NCBI GenBank assembly: GCA_022826515.1
Contig: JAJDUT010000020.1
Span: 1 to 20,505 of the forward strand
Reading direction: 5' to 3'
Length of the DNA: 20,505 bases
From: Candidatus Latescibacterota bacterium
GTDB lineage: Bacteria; Latescibacterota; UBA2968; UBA8231
Shown here: in pieces, positions 1 to 8,030 of the stretch
Layout: each line of letters opens with the position of its first letter
How positions within the stretch are numbered: the first letter of the stretch is position 1
Notes under the pieces: generated by a model
Database searches by the model: none
What the model was told of the DNA's origin: nothing
Seen by the model: the letters and a program-made list of their open reading frames with translations, nothing else
Translations under genes and position numbers: made by a program

Positions 1-137
1 GACAACTAAGCGTGAGGGGTGTCTTACTCCCGCACGGTGCAGCGGGCACGAGGGGCCTGCTCACCCAATGACGGACGACGCGCCCCGCACGCATACCGTT
101 CAGATTGGCCCTTCTGAACGGATTTGGCAACATACAA

Positions 138-881
138 ATGAGCGAAGAGCAGATCGCAGAGCACGCGGCCTGGGTGCGCCAAATCGGCTACACTGTTCTC
201 GAACAACACCTACCTCTGGACGCGGTAGCAGCAGTTGCCGCGGCCTTTGCGCCCGTGTACGAGGACCACCTCGACGAAATCCGCACCGCGCCCAACCGGG
301 GTCCAATGCGGCACTATATACAGTTGCCTTTTGAATCTCCTTTTTATCAGTCCGGCATTCACGGCGATCCCAGCATCATCGCCATTGTCAGGCGACTACT
401 CGGAGATGATGCCGAGATGGTCCAGTACGCAACGGACACGCCGGCCAAAGGCAGTGTGTACCAGGAATGGCACGGCGATGTGCCGCCGCTGTTTCCCGAG
501 GAGCCTGGGCATGTGCCGCCACCGGCCATCATCACGGTGAACTTTGCCATGGTCGATGTGAGCGAGGACAACGGTCCCTTCAAGGTGGCCGACGGCACAC
601 ATCTGCTGCCGCGTCCAGAAGCCCTAGAGAGAATCAAGAGGGGCGATGTGCCGTTACGCAAGTTGCTGTTGAAGGTCGGCGACGTGTTGATCCGCGATCC
701 TCGGTGCCTACATCGCGGCACGCCCAATACGACCGATACTCCCCGTCCCGTCGCAGTGTTTTCTTTTGAAAGAGCCTGGTATAGGATGATCAGTCTCAGG
801 CATCACAATCCCGTGCGGCGCAGCTTCTACGAGACGCTGTCAGCACTTGAACAAGAGGTGCTGAAGCGAATCGTCGAGTGA
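138..881 (+). CDS. Phytanoyl-CoA dioxygenase (PhyH) family protein
   Basis: Cytosolic non-haem Fe(II)/2-oxoglutarate-dependent oxygenase of the PhyH family, which hydroxylates an unactivated carbon with succinate and CO2 as by-products. The substrate cannot be told from sequence. The 2-His-1-carboxylate triad is visible as HGD (H112, D114, in EWHGDVPP) and H192 (CLHRGTPN), with R203 eleven residues later as the likely 2-oxoglutarate anchor. At 247 aa it is a normal single-domain size. I start at the ATG at 138. A TTG at 105 in the same frame would add 11 residues, but it has no better ribosome site. Neither start has a strong Shine-Dalgarno. The gene is convergent with the symporter downstream, leaving about 150 nt between them. 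This is a different subfamily from the two PhyH proteins further right, which share the DLWH motif. Confidence 0.88.
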   Translation: MSEEQIAEHAAWVRQIGYTVLEQHLPLDAVAAVAAAFAPVYEDHLDEIRTAPNRGPMRHYIQLPFESPFYQSGIHGDPSIIAIVRRLLGDDAEMVQYATDTPAKGSVYQEWHGDVPPLFPEEPGHVPPPAIITVNFAMVDVSEDNGPFKVADGTHLLPRPEALERIKRGDVPLRKLLLKVGDVLIRDPRCLHRGTPNTTDTPRPVAVFSFERAWYRMISLRHHNPVRRSFYETLSALEQEVLKRIVE

Positions 882-1032
882 GTCCCAGGCGCAGGCCGTC
901 AAGGGGTAGGGCGTCACAGCGACTCATGCTATCTTTCTCCCGCGTCGAGTGGGAATTCAAGCGGAAGTGCCCTTTGTACTCTAGGCGCGGCTACTGTCGG
1001 CCTAGGTCACGTCGCAGTAACTACCTATCTCG

Positions 1033-2793
1033 TTACTCCTCATCCGCACCTACTCGGCGCATATATCGAGTGTACGCCCCTCGCAACGCTACCCCCAACA
1101 CTAGAGCCACTAACCCGCCGACCAACGCCACAGTCCAGCGCCCCACGTAAAACCCCGAAAACCCGATAATGCCCCCTCCCACCGCCACCGCACCAAGCAG
1201 GGCAAGACCTAGGCCGTGCATAATCGGTGCGCCGCCACCGGTCTCAACACCCGCCTTTTGCGCGATCGGCCCCCACCATCCCATCGGCCGCGCTTCTTTG
1301 TAGAAGGCCAAGAGCTTTTCCTCTGGCTCTGGCTGGGTGCAAAGCGCCACCGCGATCCAGAGCAGGCACGTCGCGGCAATCGACGAGAGTACCACCACAT
1401 ACGCCGCATCCTGTCCCGCGTCGATCAAATGGACGAAAACCACGTACTTGTTCAAGAGAAAGACCACCGGCCCGCCGAAAGAGGCGGCCAATCGCGCCTT
1501 GCCGTTAAAGCGCCACCACCACCACTGGCCCCAATTGGCCGTCAGTTCAGCCGAGGAAAGCCCGAGCATGAAAACCGCGATGTCGATGACGTTCTCGGCT
1601 TGTAGCGCGACCGCCAGTGAGAGGCCCATGATCGCCAGCATCACCACCCGACCGACGCCCATGTAGTGGGCCATCTCAGCGCCGCGTTTGATAAAGCGCC
1701 GATACACGTCGTTGATAAAGACTTGGGCCCCGAAGTTCATGTTGGAATCCACCGTGGACATGATTGACGCGAACATCGCCACCAGCGCCAGTCCCAGAAG
1801 ACCTGAAGGCAGGTAGTGGCCCAGCAAGAGACCGTAGGCTAGTTCCTTGTCCATGCTGCCGTCGTACAGGCCCGGCCATTTGACCATCGCTCCCAGAGCC
1901 GGCAGGGTCAGCACCGCCAGCATTAGGAAAAGCACGATCTCGGTCCAGACGTACATCCGCGTCGCCTCGCGGCTGTTGCGACACGACAGCAGCCGTTGGC
2001 CTTCCATCGCTCCGGCCATCGGGGCCACGTCGCCGCCATAGCCGATCGCGGTGCCCATCGTCCACGCGATAATCCCCACCACCCCCAAAAGTTCGTGACT
2101 CATCGGCGGATGCCAGCTAACGACCCCTTCCCCAAACTGCGAGACCAGCGCCTGATAGAGCCCTGTCGGCCCGCCAAAGTCGGCCCAGACTAGGCCCATC
2201 AGCACCAGTGAGGACCCGATCATGATCGCGGTCTGAATCAAATCCGACATCACCACGCCCATGTAGCCGGAGAGCACCACATAGATCAAGATGATCGGAA
2301 TAACCAGCAGGAAGGTCTCAAAGCGCGACCAGCCCAAGAGCGCCTCAGACACTTTCGTCAGCCCCAAAAGCCCCGCCCCAGTCCAAGCTACCACTGCGAC
2401 AAAGGCGCTGCGCATTGAGACCCAAGCGCGCATCGTCGGCGCGGCCGCACCACCAAAGCGGAGCTCGTAAAATTCCGGTGAGGTAAAAATTTTCAACCGC
2501 CGCCAGCATACGGCAAAGAGCAGCCCACCGATCATCAGCGCCAGCCCGAAGCGGCTCAAATACCACCAGCAGATAAAGGTCCCGGTGATGACCGTCATGC
2601 CGCAGTACGCTGGCGCTACGTCGGCGTTCATGCAGGTGACCGCATAGCTGGTGCCGCTCATCCATCCCTTCATCTTGCGCCCACCGAGGAAGTAATTTTC
2701 CATGCTCTGTTGGGCGAATCTCCTATAGTACAATCCCATCCCCACCAAAAAGAGCATGTAGAGCGCCATCAGCGCGTAATCCAGACCCGACAC
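1033..2793 (-). CDS. Sodium:solute symporter (SSF/SLC5 family)
   Basis: Inner-membrane Na+-coupled solute carrier of 586 aa, the usual length for a 13-helix SSF member. The N-terminus carries the family signature YFLGGRKMKGW (about 34-44). The helix with LSGYMGVVMSDLIQT lies at about 174-188. The Na2-site helix FASIMSTVDSNMN (about 341-353) is followed by NDVYRRF. Hydrophobic helices run through almost the whole chain. The start is GTG at 2793-2791, preceded on the minus strand by AAAGGAGGG a few bases away, a strong ribosome site that decides the start. The substrate is unknown. By neighbourhood (PhyH oxygenases, sugar-acid enzymes) an organic acid, sugar or osmolyte is plausible, but that is inference. 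It is transcribed divergently from the PhyH-HEAT gene. Confidence 0.93.
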   Translation of the reverse strand: MSGLDYALMALYMLFLVGMGLYYRRFAQQSMENYFLGGRKMKGWMSGTSYAVTCMNADVAPAYCGMTVITGTFICWWYLSRFGLALMIGGLLFAVCWRRLKIFTSPEFYELRFGGAAAPTMRAWVSMRSAFVAVVAWTGAGLLGLTKVSEALLGWSRFETFLLVIPIILIYVVLSGYMGVVMSDLIQTAIMIGSSLVLMGLVWADFGGPTGLYQALVSQFGEGVVSWHPPMSHELLGVVGIIAWTMGTAIGYGGDVAPMAGAMEGQRLLSCRNSREATRMYVWTEIVLFLMLAVLTLPALGAMVKWPGLYDGSMDKELAYGLLLGHYLPSGLLGLALVAMFASIMSTVDSNMNFGAQVFINDVYRRFIKRGAEMAHYMGVGRVVMLAIMGLSLAVALQAENVIDIAVFMLGLSSAELTANWGQWWWWRFNGKARLAASFGGPVVFLLNKYVVFVHLIDAGQDAAYVVVLSSIAATCLLWIAVALCTQPEPEEKLLAFYKEARPMGWWGPIAQKAGVETGGGAPIMHGLGLALLGAVAVGGGIIGFSGFYVGRWTVALVGGLVALVLGVALRGAYTRYMRRVGADEE

Positions 2794-2974
2794 AATCCCT
2801 CCTTTGCACGGGAAGCAGCTAGTTTTTGTGCCGCTCTCTATGTAGAATTAAAACCGCCGCGTCAAGTTGTGGTACTAACTGACTTGAGACAGCGTCGCTT
2901 GCTATCCGTATAGCCAATTGTCGTTATTCTTTACCAGCACCTTGATCCTTCTCTACAGCAAAAAGGCCGGCCTC

Positions 2975-4306
2975 ATGTCCGCACCCATCCTCCTAACCGA
3001 CGCCCAAGTCCAAGCCTACTTGACCAATGGCTATGTCTCCGTGCAGACCGCTCACCCATCCGCGGTCCACCAAAATATCCACCGCCAAATCGAAACCCTC
3101 TTCGCCACCGAAGGCAATCCCGGCAACGACATCCTCCCCAAAGTCCCGGACCTGTACCAAATTCTCCGCGACCCCGCCGTTGACGGTGCTCTCCAGAGCC
3201 TCCTCGGCCCCTCCTACCTCATCCACCCACACCGCCACTGCCACCACAATCCCAGCGGGTCCAAAGGCCAAGGCATGCACCAAGACAGCTACGAAAACGA
3301 CCAGAACGTCCGCCATCACCGCACCCGCTGGACTATGGCCTTCTACTATCCGCAGGACGTCAGCTTGGACATGGGGCCGACCGCGATCTTGCCAGCCACC
3401 CAGTACTACAATTCATCGAAACAAGCCTACGGGCGGGAAGAGCAGCCTCTATGCGGCCGGGCCGGAACGGTGACCATCGTCCACTACGACCTCTGGCACC
3501 GCGCCATGCCAAACGCCAGCGACCGCGACCGCTTCATGGTCAAATTTCTTTTCACCCGCATGGGCGAGCCGCAGATACCCTCGTGGGACTATCGCGACGG
3601 CACTTGGCAAGCCGAAGGCACCGGTCCTCCCGCCGAACTGTGTCGTCGCGCTTGGGACTGGATGCGCGGCACCGATGACACCGCAGCTCCTACAGCGGTT
3701 TCGCTCGACGAATTGCGTCAGGCTCTAGACGCCGAAGCCGAAGCCGAGCGACTACGCGCCGTATATGCCTTGGCCGCCCGCGGCGAGGAAGCAATGCCCG
3801 TTCTCTTGAACGCGCTGCGCGGCGAGGCCGCTACGCGTCTTGAAACCAATCTAGCCAACGCACACACCAACCCCAGCCAACTCGACGCGGTCTTTGCCCT
3901 TTCCGCCGTTGGCCGTCCCACTGTGCCCCACATGGTGGAACTGCTCGGCGAAAACGACTGGTGGCTCCGCGCCGCGGCCGCCGATGTACTCGGCGACTTG
4001 GGCACCACAGCGTCCGACACCGTGCCCCATCTTACCCGCGCCCTCGACGACGAGGCCGAGTGGGTCCGGCGCAATGCAGTCGAGGCACTAGGCAATATCG
4101 GTCCGGCCGCCGCCGATGCCGTGCCCGCCCTGCGCCATCGCCTACGAGATTCCGAGAGCTGGATCCGCCACAACGCCGCACTCTCGCTGGCCAAGATCGG
4201 CCCAGCCGCCGCCGAAGCTGTGCCCGCCCTGCGCAAAAACATCGACGACGAGGACCGCTATGCCCGTGCCAACGCGGCCGTGGCTTTGGAGCGCATCGGC
4301 GCGTAG
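2975..4306 (+). CDS. PhyH-family oxygenase fused to C-terminal HEAT repeats
   Basis: Two-part protein of 443 aa. Residues 1 to about 225 form a PhyH Fe(II)/2-oxoglutarate oxygenase: H102 and D104 in GMHQDSYEN, the distal H175 in YDLWHRAMPN, and R184/R186 as candidate 2-oxoglutarate ligands. Residues about 245-443 are PBS-lyase/HEAT-type helical repeats of roughly 31 residues, with recurrent blocks of the type VPALRxxLxDxxxWIRxNAxxALxxIG (for example about 343-376, 377-409 and 410-442). HEAT repeats normally bind protein partners, so the fusion may tether the oxygenase to a partner or a protein substrate (inference). The ATG at 2975 is chosen because the family N-terminus begins there and AAAAGG lies about 8 nt upstream. 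A TTG at 2918 in the same frame would add 19 hydrophobic residues and is less likely. The PcfJ-like gene follows after 120 nt. Confidence 0.88.
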   Translation: MSAPILLTDAQVQAYLTNGYVSVQTAHPSAVHQNIHRQIETLFATEGNPGNDILPKVPDLYQILRDPAVDGALQSLLGPSYLIHPHRHCHHNPSGSKGQGMHQDSYENDQNVRHHRTRWTMAFYYPQDVSLDMGPTAILPATQYYNSSKQAYGREEQPLCGRAGTVTIVHYDLWHRAMPNASDRDRFMVKFLFTRMGEPQIPSWDYRDGTWQAEGTGPPAELCRRAWDWMRGTDDTAAPTAVSLDELRQALDAEAEAERLRAVYALAARGEEAMPVLLNALRGEAATRLETNLANAHTNPSQLDAVFALSAVGRPTVPHMVELLGENDWWLRAAAADVLGDLGTTASDTVPHLTRALDDEAEWVRRNAVEALGNIGPAAADAVPALRHRLRDSESWIRHNAALSLAKIGPAAAEAVPALRKNIDDEDRYARANAAVALERIGA

Positions 4307-4426
4307 CGCATTGCCGATGCTCCGGTAGCAAATCAAAACGGACGAGGACGCTCCGAGATTTTCTCGTTGACATAATTACACTCTTTCCGCGCCTTTTACT
4401 TTTTAGCCCTTCTCAGGAAAGTGCCC

Positions 4427-5947
4427 ATGACGACTGCATTGGCCCGGCCAGCGTTTGACGATGCCCTCCGGCACTACGCCGCAACGCTCGGCTTCCCGTC
4501 CCTTTCGAACTATATCATCTGGTGCCGCAAAAACGGCTTGGCGATCCAGCGCGACAAAACCGAGAGCCAACTCGCAATCGAGCGCCAACTCGCCGCCGAC
4601 ACCTTGCGGCCGATCGCGCCGCACCCCGGCCGCAGCCACACCCCGGGACGCGCCCGCCTCATTGACCGTGCCTTCCGCGGCGAGATCCCTCCAGATGAAA
4701 TGTATCCGCTCAGCCAGAAGCTCGTCGCGCTCTTCGCTGCGGTCGAAGACCCCCAGCGCCGTCAAGCCCTCTACCGCCTGCTCGAGCACATAGAGCGCCG
4801 CGCCGACCTCCTCGGCCTCAAAACGGGATTCCTCAATCGGACGCGCGAAGAGGGCAACAACTACGAGGACGCTCTTGGGCAACTCGCCCGCCACTACGGC
4901 GACTGGCTCCGGCCCGTCGAGGAGTGGCGCACCGACCGCCTCAGCCCTCGGGCGCAGTTCCGCAGCCTTACCCGGTATCTACTAGCCCGCTATGAGGTGC
5001 CGCCTTTTATGGACACCGCCTTTCTCCAAGGAGACCTTCCGACAGCGCATCGCGAGCAGGAGTGGTTCAAGCACATCGGCATCGGCCAGAACATCCGCAA
5101 GGCCGACCTACCGCTGCGGCTGACCAAGCGCATGGCGCACCTTTTTCCCAGCGCCAATCGGCAGTGGCCGGTTTCGCGCGCCCTGCGCTGGGCGCAATTC
5201 GCCGGCATGGGTGGAGGCACGAGTTGGGCCGTTTTATCCACGCGGCTGAAGGACTACCAGCGCGACGAGCCGTTCTGGGAGACAGTGATGCTCTTTTTTG
5301 CCAACCAACCCATGCTGGAACCCACCTACATCGGCCCAATTGTCGATTATATCCACTACCAGAAATTCGTGCCCCAGCAATTGCCCGGCCCCAACGGCCA
5401 CCCCATTGAGGGGCCACCGGCTCAGCCGAATTTCTCGATGAAGGGCCGTAGCATCACCAAGCTGCTGCGCTTGGTTGACGAGTGGCACGGCGACCTCAAC
5501 GCCGATGACTACGCCCTCGGCGAGGAAGATGCGTGGGAGGCGTCTGGCTTTCGCGGATTCGAGTGGGAGGAAGAAGACGCTTTCTCGGGCGAGCGCGTGC
5601 GTTGGTCAATACGCGAGCTGCGCACCACGCTCGACCTGCTAGCCGAAGGGCGCGTCATGCACCACTGCGCCGCCTCGTATGCCCGGCGCTGCTCAGAGGG
5701 CGAGCGGTCGGTGTGGTCGATGCAGCTAACTTACCCGGCCAAGCTGCCGCAGCGCATTCTGACCGTCGCCCTCGACAACCACAAGAAGACCGTCGTCGAT
5801 TATCGGGGGAAGTACAACATGCACCCCCACGACAACAAGCGCACCGCCAAAAAGCATTGGCAGGACCGGCCCTATCTCTACTATCTGCGGCAATCGCCTC
5901 GCATCTTGCGCTTGTGGATGGAGCGCGAGGACCTGCGGCACGACTAG
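4427..5947 (+). CDS. PcfJ-like protein
   Basis: Protein of 506 aa with a C-terminal PcfJ-like domain. The diagnostic block is LLAEGRVMHHCAASYARRC (HHC at about 412-414), then a strand with LTVALD and the VVDYRGKYNMHP segment. This is the conserved HHC / G-K-x-N pattern of the PcfJ family, named after a protein of the enterococcal conjugative plasmid pCF10. The biochemical role of PcfJ proteins is not established; the conserved His-Cys suggests an enzyme or metal site (inference). The N-terminal 400 residues are soluble and helical, with no signal peptide. I choose ATG at 4427 with AGGAA seven bases upstream, rather than the GTG six bases earlier. There are no conjugation genes nearby, so it appears as a stand-alone chromosomal copy. 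Confidence 0.8.
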   Translation: MTTALARPAFDDALRHYAATLGFPSLSNYIIWCRKNGLAIQRDKTESQLAIERQLAADTLRPIAPHPGRSHTPGRARLIDRAFRGEIPPDEMYPLSQKLVALFAAVEDPQRRQALYRLLEHIERRADLLGLKTGFLNRTREEGNNYEDALGQLARHYGDWLRPVEEWRTDRLSPRAQFRSLTRYLLARYEVPPFMDTAFLQGDLPTAHREQEWFKHIGIGQNIRKADLPLRLTKRMAHLFPSANRQWPVSRALRWAQFAGMGGGTSWAVLSTRLKDYQRDEPFWETVMLFFANQPMLEPTYIGPIVDYIHYQKFVPQQLPGPNGHPIEGPPAQPNFSMKGRSITKLLRLVDEWHGDLNADDYALGEEDAWEASGFRGFEWEEEDAFSGERVRWSIRELRTTLDLLAEGRVMHHCAASYARRCSEGERSVWSMQLTYPAKLPQRILTVALDNHKKTVVDYRGKYNMHPHDNKRTAKKHWQDRPYLYYLRQSPRILRLWMEREDLRHD

Positions 5948-6005
5948 CGAGGCGGTATGAAGGTAGAGGGCCGAGGGCAATCGCAGGAACTAGGAGAAGG
6001 GTAGG

Positions 6006-6515
6006 CTACAAGGATCCTTTGAACAGGATTGCGCCCATGGTGGACAACCAGCTCGCTAGTACGATGCCGATGGTCCAGCGGAAATAGGTGTCGATTTTCT
6101 TATTTAGCGTCTGAACCGACGTATCGATTTTGTCATTTAGCGTCTGAACCGACGTGTCGATCTTGTCATTTAGCGTCTGAGCCGACGTGTCGATCTTATC
6201 ATTTAGCGTCTGAGCCGATGCCTCTCGCTTCCCATCCAGCGTCTGAACCGACGCATCCCACTTCTCGTTCAGACTCCGATACGACGCAGCATTCTCATCG
6301 CGCAGCATCTGAACCGACGCGTCAATCTTATCATTCAGCGTCTGAAACGAGACCTCTCGCTTCCTATCCGACGCGGCATTCTCATCGCGCAGCGTCTGAA
6401 CCGACACATCTAGCTTCTCACTGACGACTCGCACGTCGCCTTCAATTAGCTCTAAGCGGCGGTCAATCTGCTGCAATACGTCGCGAGTGGTTATTTCAGA
6501 GGTTTCCGAGGTCAT
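6006..6515 (-). CDS. Tail-anchored coiled-coil protein with 11-residue repeats
   Basis: Protein of about 169 aa. A charged N-terminal helix (DVLQQIDRRLELIEGDV) is followed by about ten copies of an 11-residue unit of the type LNDKIDTSVQT. A single C-terminal membrane segment follows (WTIGIVLASWLSTMGAILF) with a short KGSL tail. Architecture and length resemble XhlA-like and other small coiled-coil/tail-anchor proteins. The 11-residue periodicity is that of hendecad coiled coils, which tend to be nearly straight or right-handed. It probably oligomerises parallel to itself with the C-terminus in the inner membrane (inference). AAGGAG lies 10 nt before the ATG at 6515; a GTG directly upstream (6518) is 7 nt from it and could equally be the start. 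Function unknown. Confidence 0.75.
   Translation of the reverse strand: MTSETSEITTRDVLQQIDRRLELIEGDVRVVSEKLDVSVQTLRDENAASDRKREVSFQTLNDKIDASVQMLRDENAASYRSLNEKWDASVQTLDGKREASAQTLNDKIDTSAQTLNDKIDTSVQTLNDKIDTSVQTLNKKIDTYFRWTIGIVLASWLSTMGAILFKGSL
6088..6438. repeat. 33-bp tandem repeat array inside the coiled-coil gene
   Basis: Eleven consecutive units, with boundaries at 6088, 6121, 6154, 6187, 6220, 6253, 6286, 6319, 6352, 6373 and 6406. All are 33 nt except the ninth, which is 21 nt. Most units end in CGTCTGAACCGAC or a close variant. Units 1-4 are nearly identical to each other. Unit 7 and unit 10 also match closely, which indicates an older multi-unit duplication. The short ninth unit removes exactly 12 nt, so the frame is kept and one 11-residue repeat becomes a heptad. 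Confidence 0.9.
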
Positions 6516-6715
6516 CACGGGACTGCTCCTTGATTAGGGTGAAAAGTAAAACAACAGGAACGGATAAGCAAAAAGCGAACCACCCTTTTTGTCTGGCGAG
6601 GTCGCTGTTGTGCAGTCGTTTTTCTGTATCTAATCGCAGACAATGTGATACCTGCCCGATACAGCCCTCCTCTCCCCTTGATAGCTGTCCGTCAGGCCCT
6701 ATCTTGTTTGTCGCC

Positions 6716-6955
6716 ATGACTACAACCTTTCGCATCGGCGTCACCCGCGACTTTCTCAAGGACGACGGCACCCTCGGCTTCAGCGATATTGGTCTCGACC
6801 TGCTCGACGAATCCCCAAGTGTCGAGTGGGAATTTCTAGCGGAAAACACCACCGAGTTGCGCCCCGACCAGATCCGCGACTACGACGGCCTGCTGGTTCT
6901 TGCCTCGATAGTCAGCGCCGAGACCTTGCATACGGAGGCCGGACAACTCGGATGA
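6716..6955 (+). pseudogene. Truncated D-isomer 2-hydroxyacid dehydrogenase (N-terminal part only)
   Basis: Reading from ATG 6716, 79 codons match the N-terminal substrate-domain start of D-isomer-specific 2-hydroxyacid dehydrogenases (SerA-like). There is an opening strand TFRIGVTRDFL, then the ELRPDQIRDYDGLLVLA segment that normally leads to the catalytic-domain hinge. The chain then ends at a TGA overlapping the ATG of the aldolase gene (ATGA). The NAD-binding Rossmann domain and the catalytic R/E/H residues, about 240 residues in an intact enzyme, are absent. No clear ribosome site precedes 6716. I infer an internal deletion that joined this 5' end to the aldolase. The fragment cannot be a working dehydrogenase, but its translation could still couple to the next gene. 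Recognition is from memory of the family, not a search. Confidence 0.65.
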
Positions 6956-7734
6956 AACCCAACAAAGTCAAACGCACCCTCAAAGAGGGCGGCACCGTCA
7001 TCGGCACCATGACCTTTGAATTTTGCACTCCGGGCATTGCCCGTCTCTCTGCCGAGGCTGGCGCTGAATTCATTATGTACGACATGGAGCACACCGGCTG
7101 GAGCGTCGAGACAGTGCGCGACCTGATCGCCACCACCAACGCCGACCACATCGAGCCGTTTGTGCGGGTGCCGGCGACCCAATACCACTTCATCGCCCGC
7201 GTCCTCGATGTGGGTGCCCGAGGCGTCATGGTACCGATGGTTAGCGACGCGCAGCAGACCGAGGTCATTGTACAGTCGGGCAAGTACCCGCCCATTGGCC
7301 AGCGCGGCGCAGCCTTTCAAATTGCCCACGACCACTTCGCCGAAGGCTCCATCGTCGGCAAGATCGACCACGCCAACACCGAGGGGCTGCTAATCGCTCA
7401 GATCGAAAATCGCCCCGGGCTCGAAAACGTCGATCGCATCGCCGCAGTAGAGGGGGTTGATGTGCTGTGGATTGGAGGTTTTGACCTGAGCAACTTCTTG
7501 GGGATTCCCGCGCAGTTTGACCATCCCGAATTCACCGCCGCCCTCGACCGCGTCGTCGATTCCTGCGAGCGTCACGGCAAGGCCGCTGGCTACTTGGTCA
7601 ATACCATTGAGGAAGGAACGGAGATGCTGCGCCGAGGCTTTCGCTGCATAGCGTACGGCGGCGACTTGTGGCTCTATCGCCGCGCCTTGGCCGAAGGCAT
7701 CGAAGGGCTGCGGACGAGCGCATGGCGGGGGTGA
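6952..7734 (+). CDS. HpcH/HpaI-family class II aldolase
   Basis: 260-aa metal-dependent aldolase of the HpcH/HpaI (2-dehydro-3-deoxyglucarate aldolase) family, normal length. These enzymes reversibly cleave 2-keto-3-deoxy acids to pyruvate (or a related oxo-acid) plus an aldehyde. Landmarks fit HpaI: E46-H47 in YDMEHTGW (H47 is the catalytic His position), R72 in PFVRVPA, metal ligands E152 (AQIENRPG) and D178 (GGFDLSN). The ATG overlaps the stop of the truncated dehydrogenase (ATGA). GGAGG lies 13 nt upstream, rather far, so coupling may matter. A degenerate copy of its last 90 nt recurs 830 bp downstream, beyond the toxin-antitoxin pair. The true substrate is unknown. Confidence 0.9.
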   Translation: MKPNKVKRTLKEGGTVIGTMTFEFCTPGIARLSAEAGAEFIMYDMEHTGWSVETVRDLIATTNADHIEPFVRVPATQYHFIARVLDVGARGVMVPMVSDAQQTEVIVQSGKYPPIGQRGAAFQIAHDHFAEGSIVGKIDHANTEGLLIAQIENRPGLENVDRIAAVEGVDVLWIGGFDLSNFLGIPAQFDHPEFTAALDRVVDSCERHGKAAGYLVNTIEEGTEMLRRGFRCIAYGGDLWLYRRALAEGIEGLRTSAWRG

Positions 7735-7793
7735 TCGCAGAGACGCTATCCGTTTGGGTTAAGCCCACTCAACACAAATCAGGAGGTGAGAGT

Positions 7794-8030
7794 ATGGACA
7801 GTCGAATTACTATTGATCCTCAAGTGTATCACGGCCAAGCCTGCATTAAGGGGACGCGCCTTCCCGTACATCAAATCCTTCGGATGCTCGCCAACGAGGA
7901 TACCGTCGAAGATCTACTTCAAGAATATCCTTCTCTAACGTGGGAAGATATCCTCGCTTGCTTCGACTATGCAGCCTCACTGGCCGAAGAACAAATAGCT
8001 CCTCTTGAGGTTCTCCCGGGTGAGGTATGA
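7794..8030 (+). CDS. DUF433 family antitoxin
   Basis: 78-aa protein with the DUF433 pattern: IDPQVYHGQACIKGTRLPV, then a helix and the YPSLTWEDILACFDYA block. DUF433 proteins are small winged-helix/VapB-like partners of PIN-like toxins and probably repress their own promoter. A near-perfect ribosome site AGGAGGTGA (7781-7789) stands 4 nt before the ATG. The TGA overlaps the ATG of the DUF5615 gene (ATGA at 8027-8030), the standard layout of such pairs. The aldolase gene ends 59 nt upstream. Confidence 0.88.
   Translation: MDSRITIDPQVYHGQACIKGTRLPVHQILRMLANEDTVEDLLQEYPSLTWEDILACFDYAASLAEEQIAPLEVLPGEV

Noticed and set aside
3718..4242. A 174-codon minus-strand frame opposite the HEAT repeats
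   Set aside because: Shadow of the GC-rich repeated coding strand; repetitive and without any recognisable motif.
6029..6424. Plus-strand reading frame with repeated SEPT-type residues across the coiled-coil gene
   Set aside because: It is the antisense shadow of the 33-bp repeat array; periodic DNA keeps all frames open. The minus strand has the ribosome site and a sensible membrane anchor.
6088..6438. Possibility that the 33-bp repeat is a CRISPR array
   Set aside because: There are no unique spacers; units are contiguous, in-frame and code for a coiled coil.
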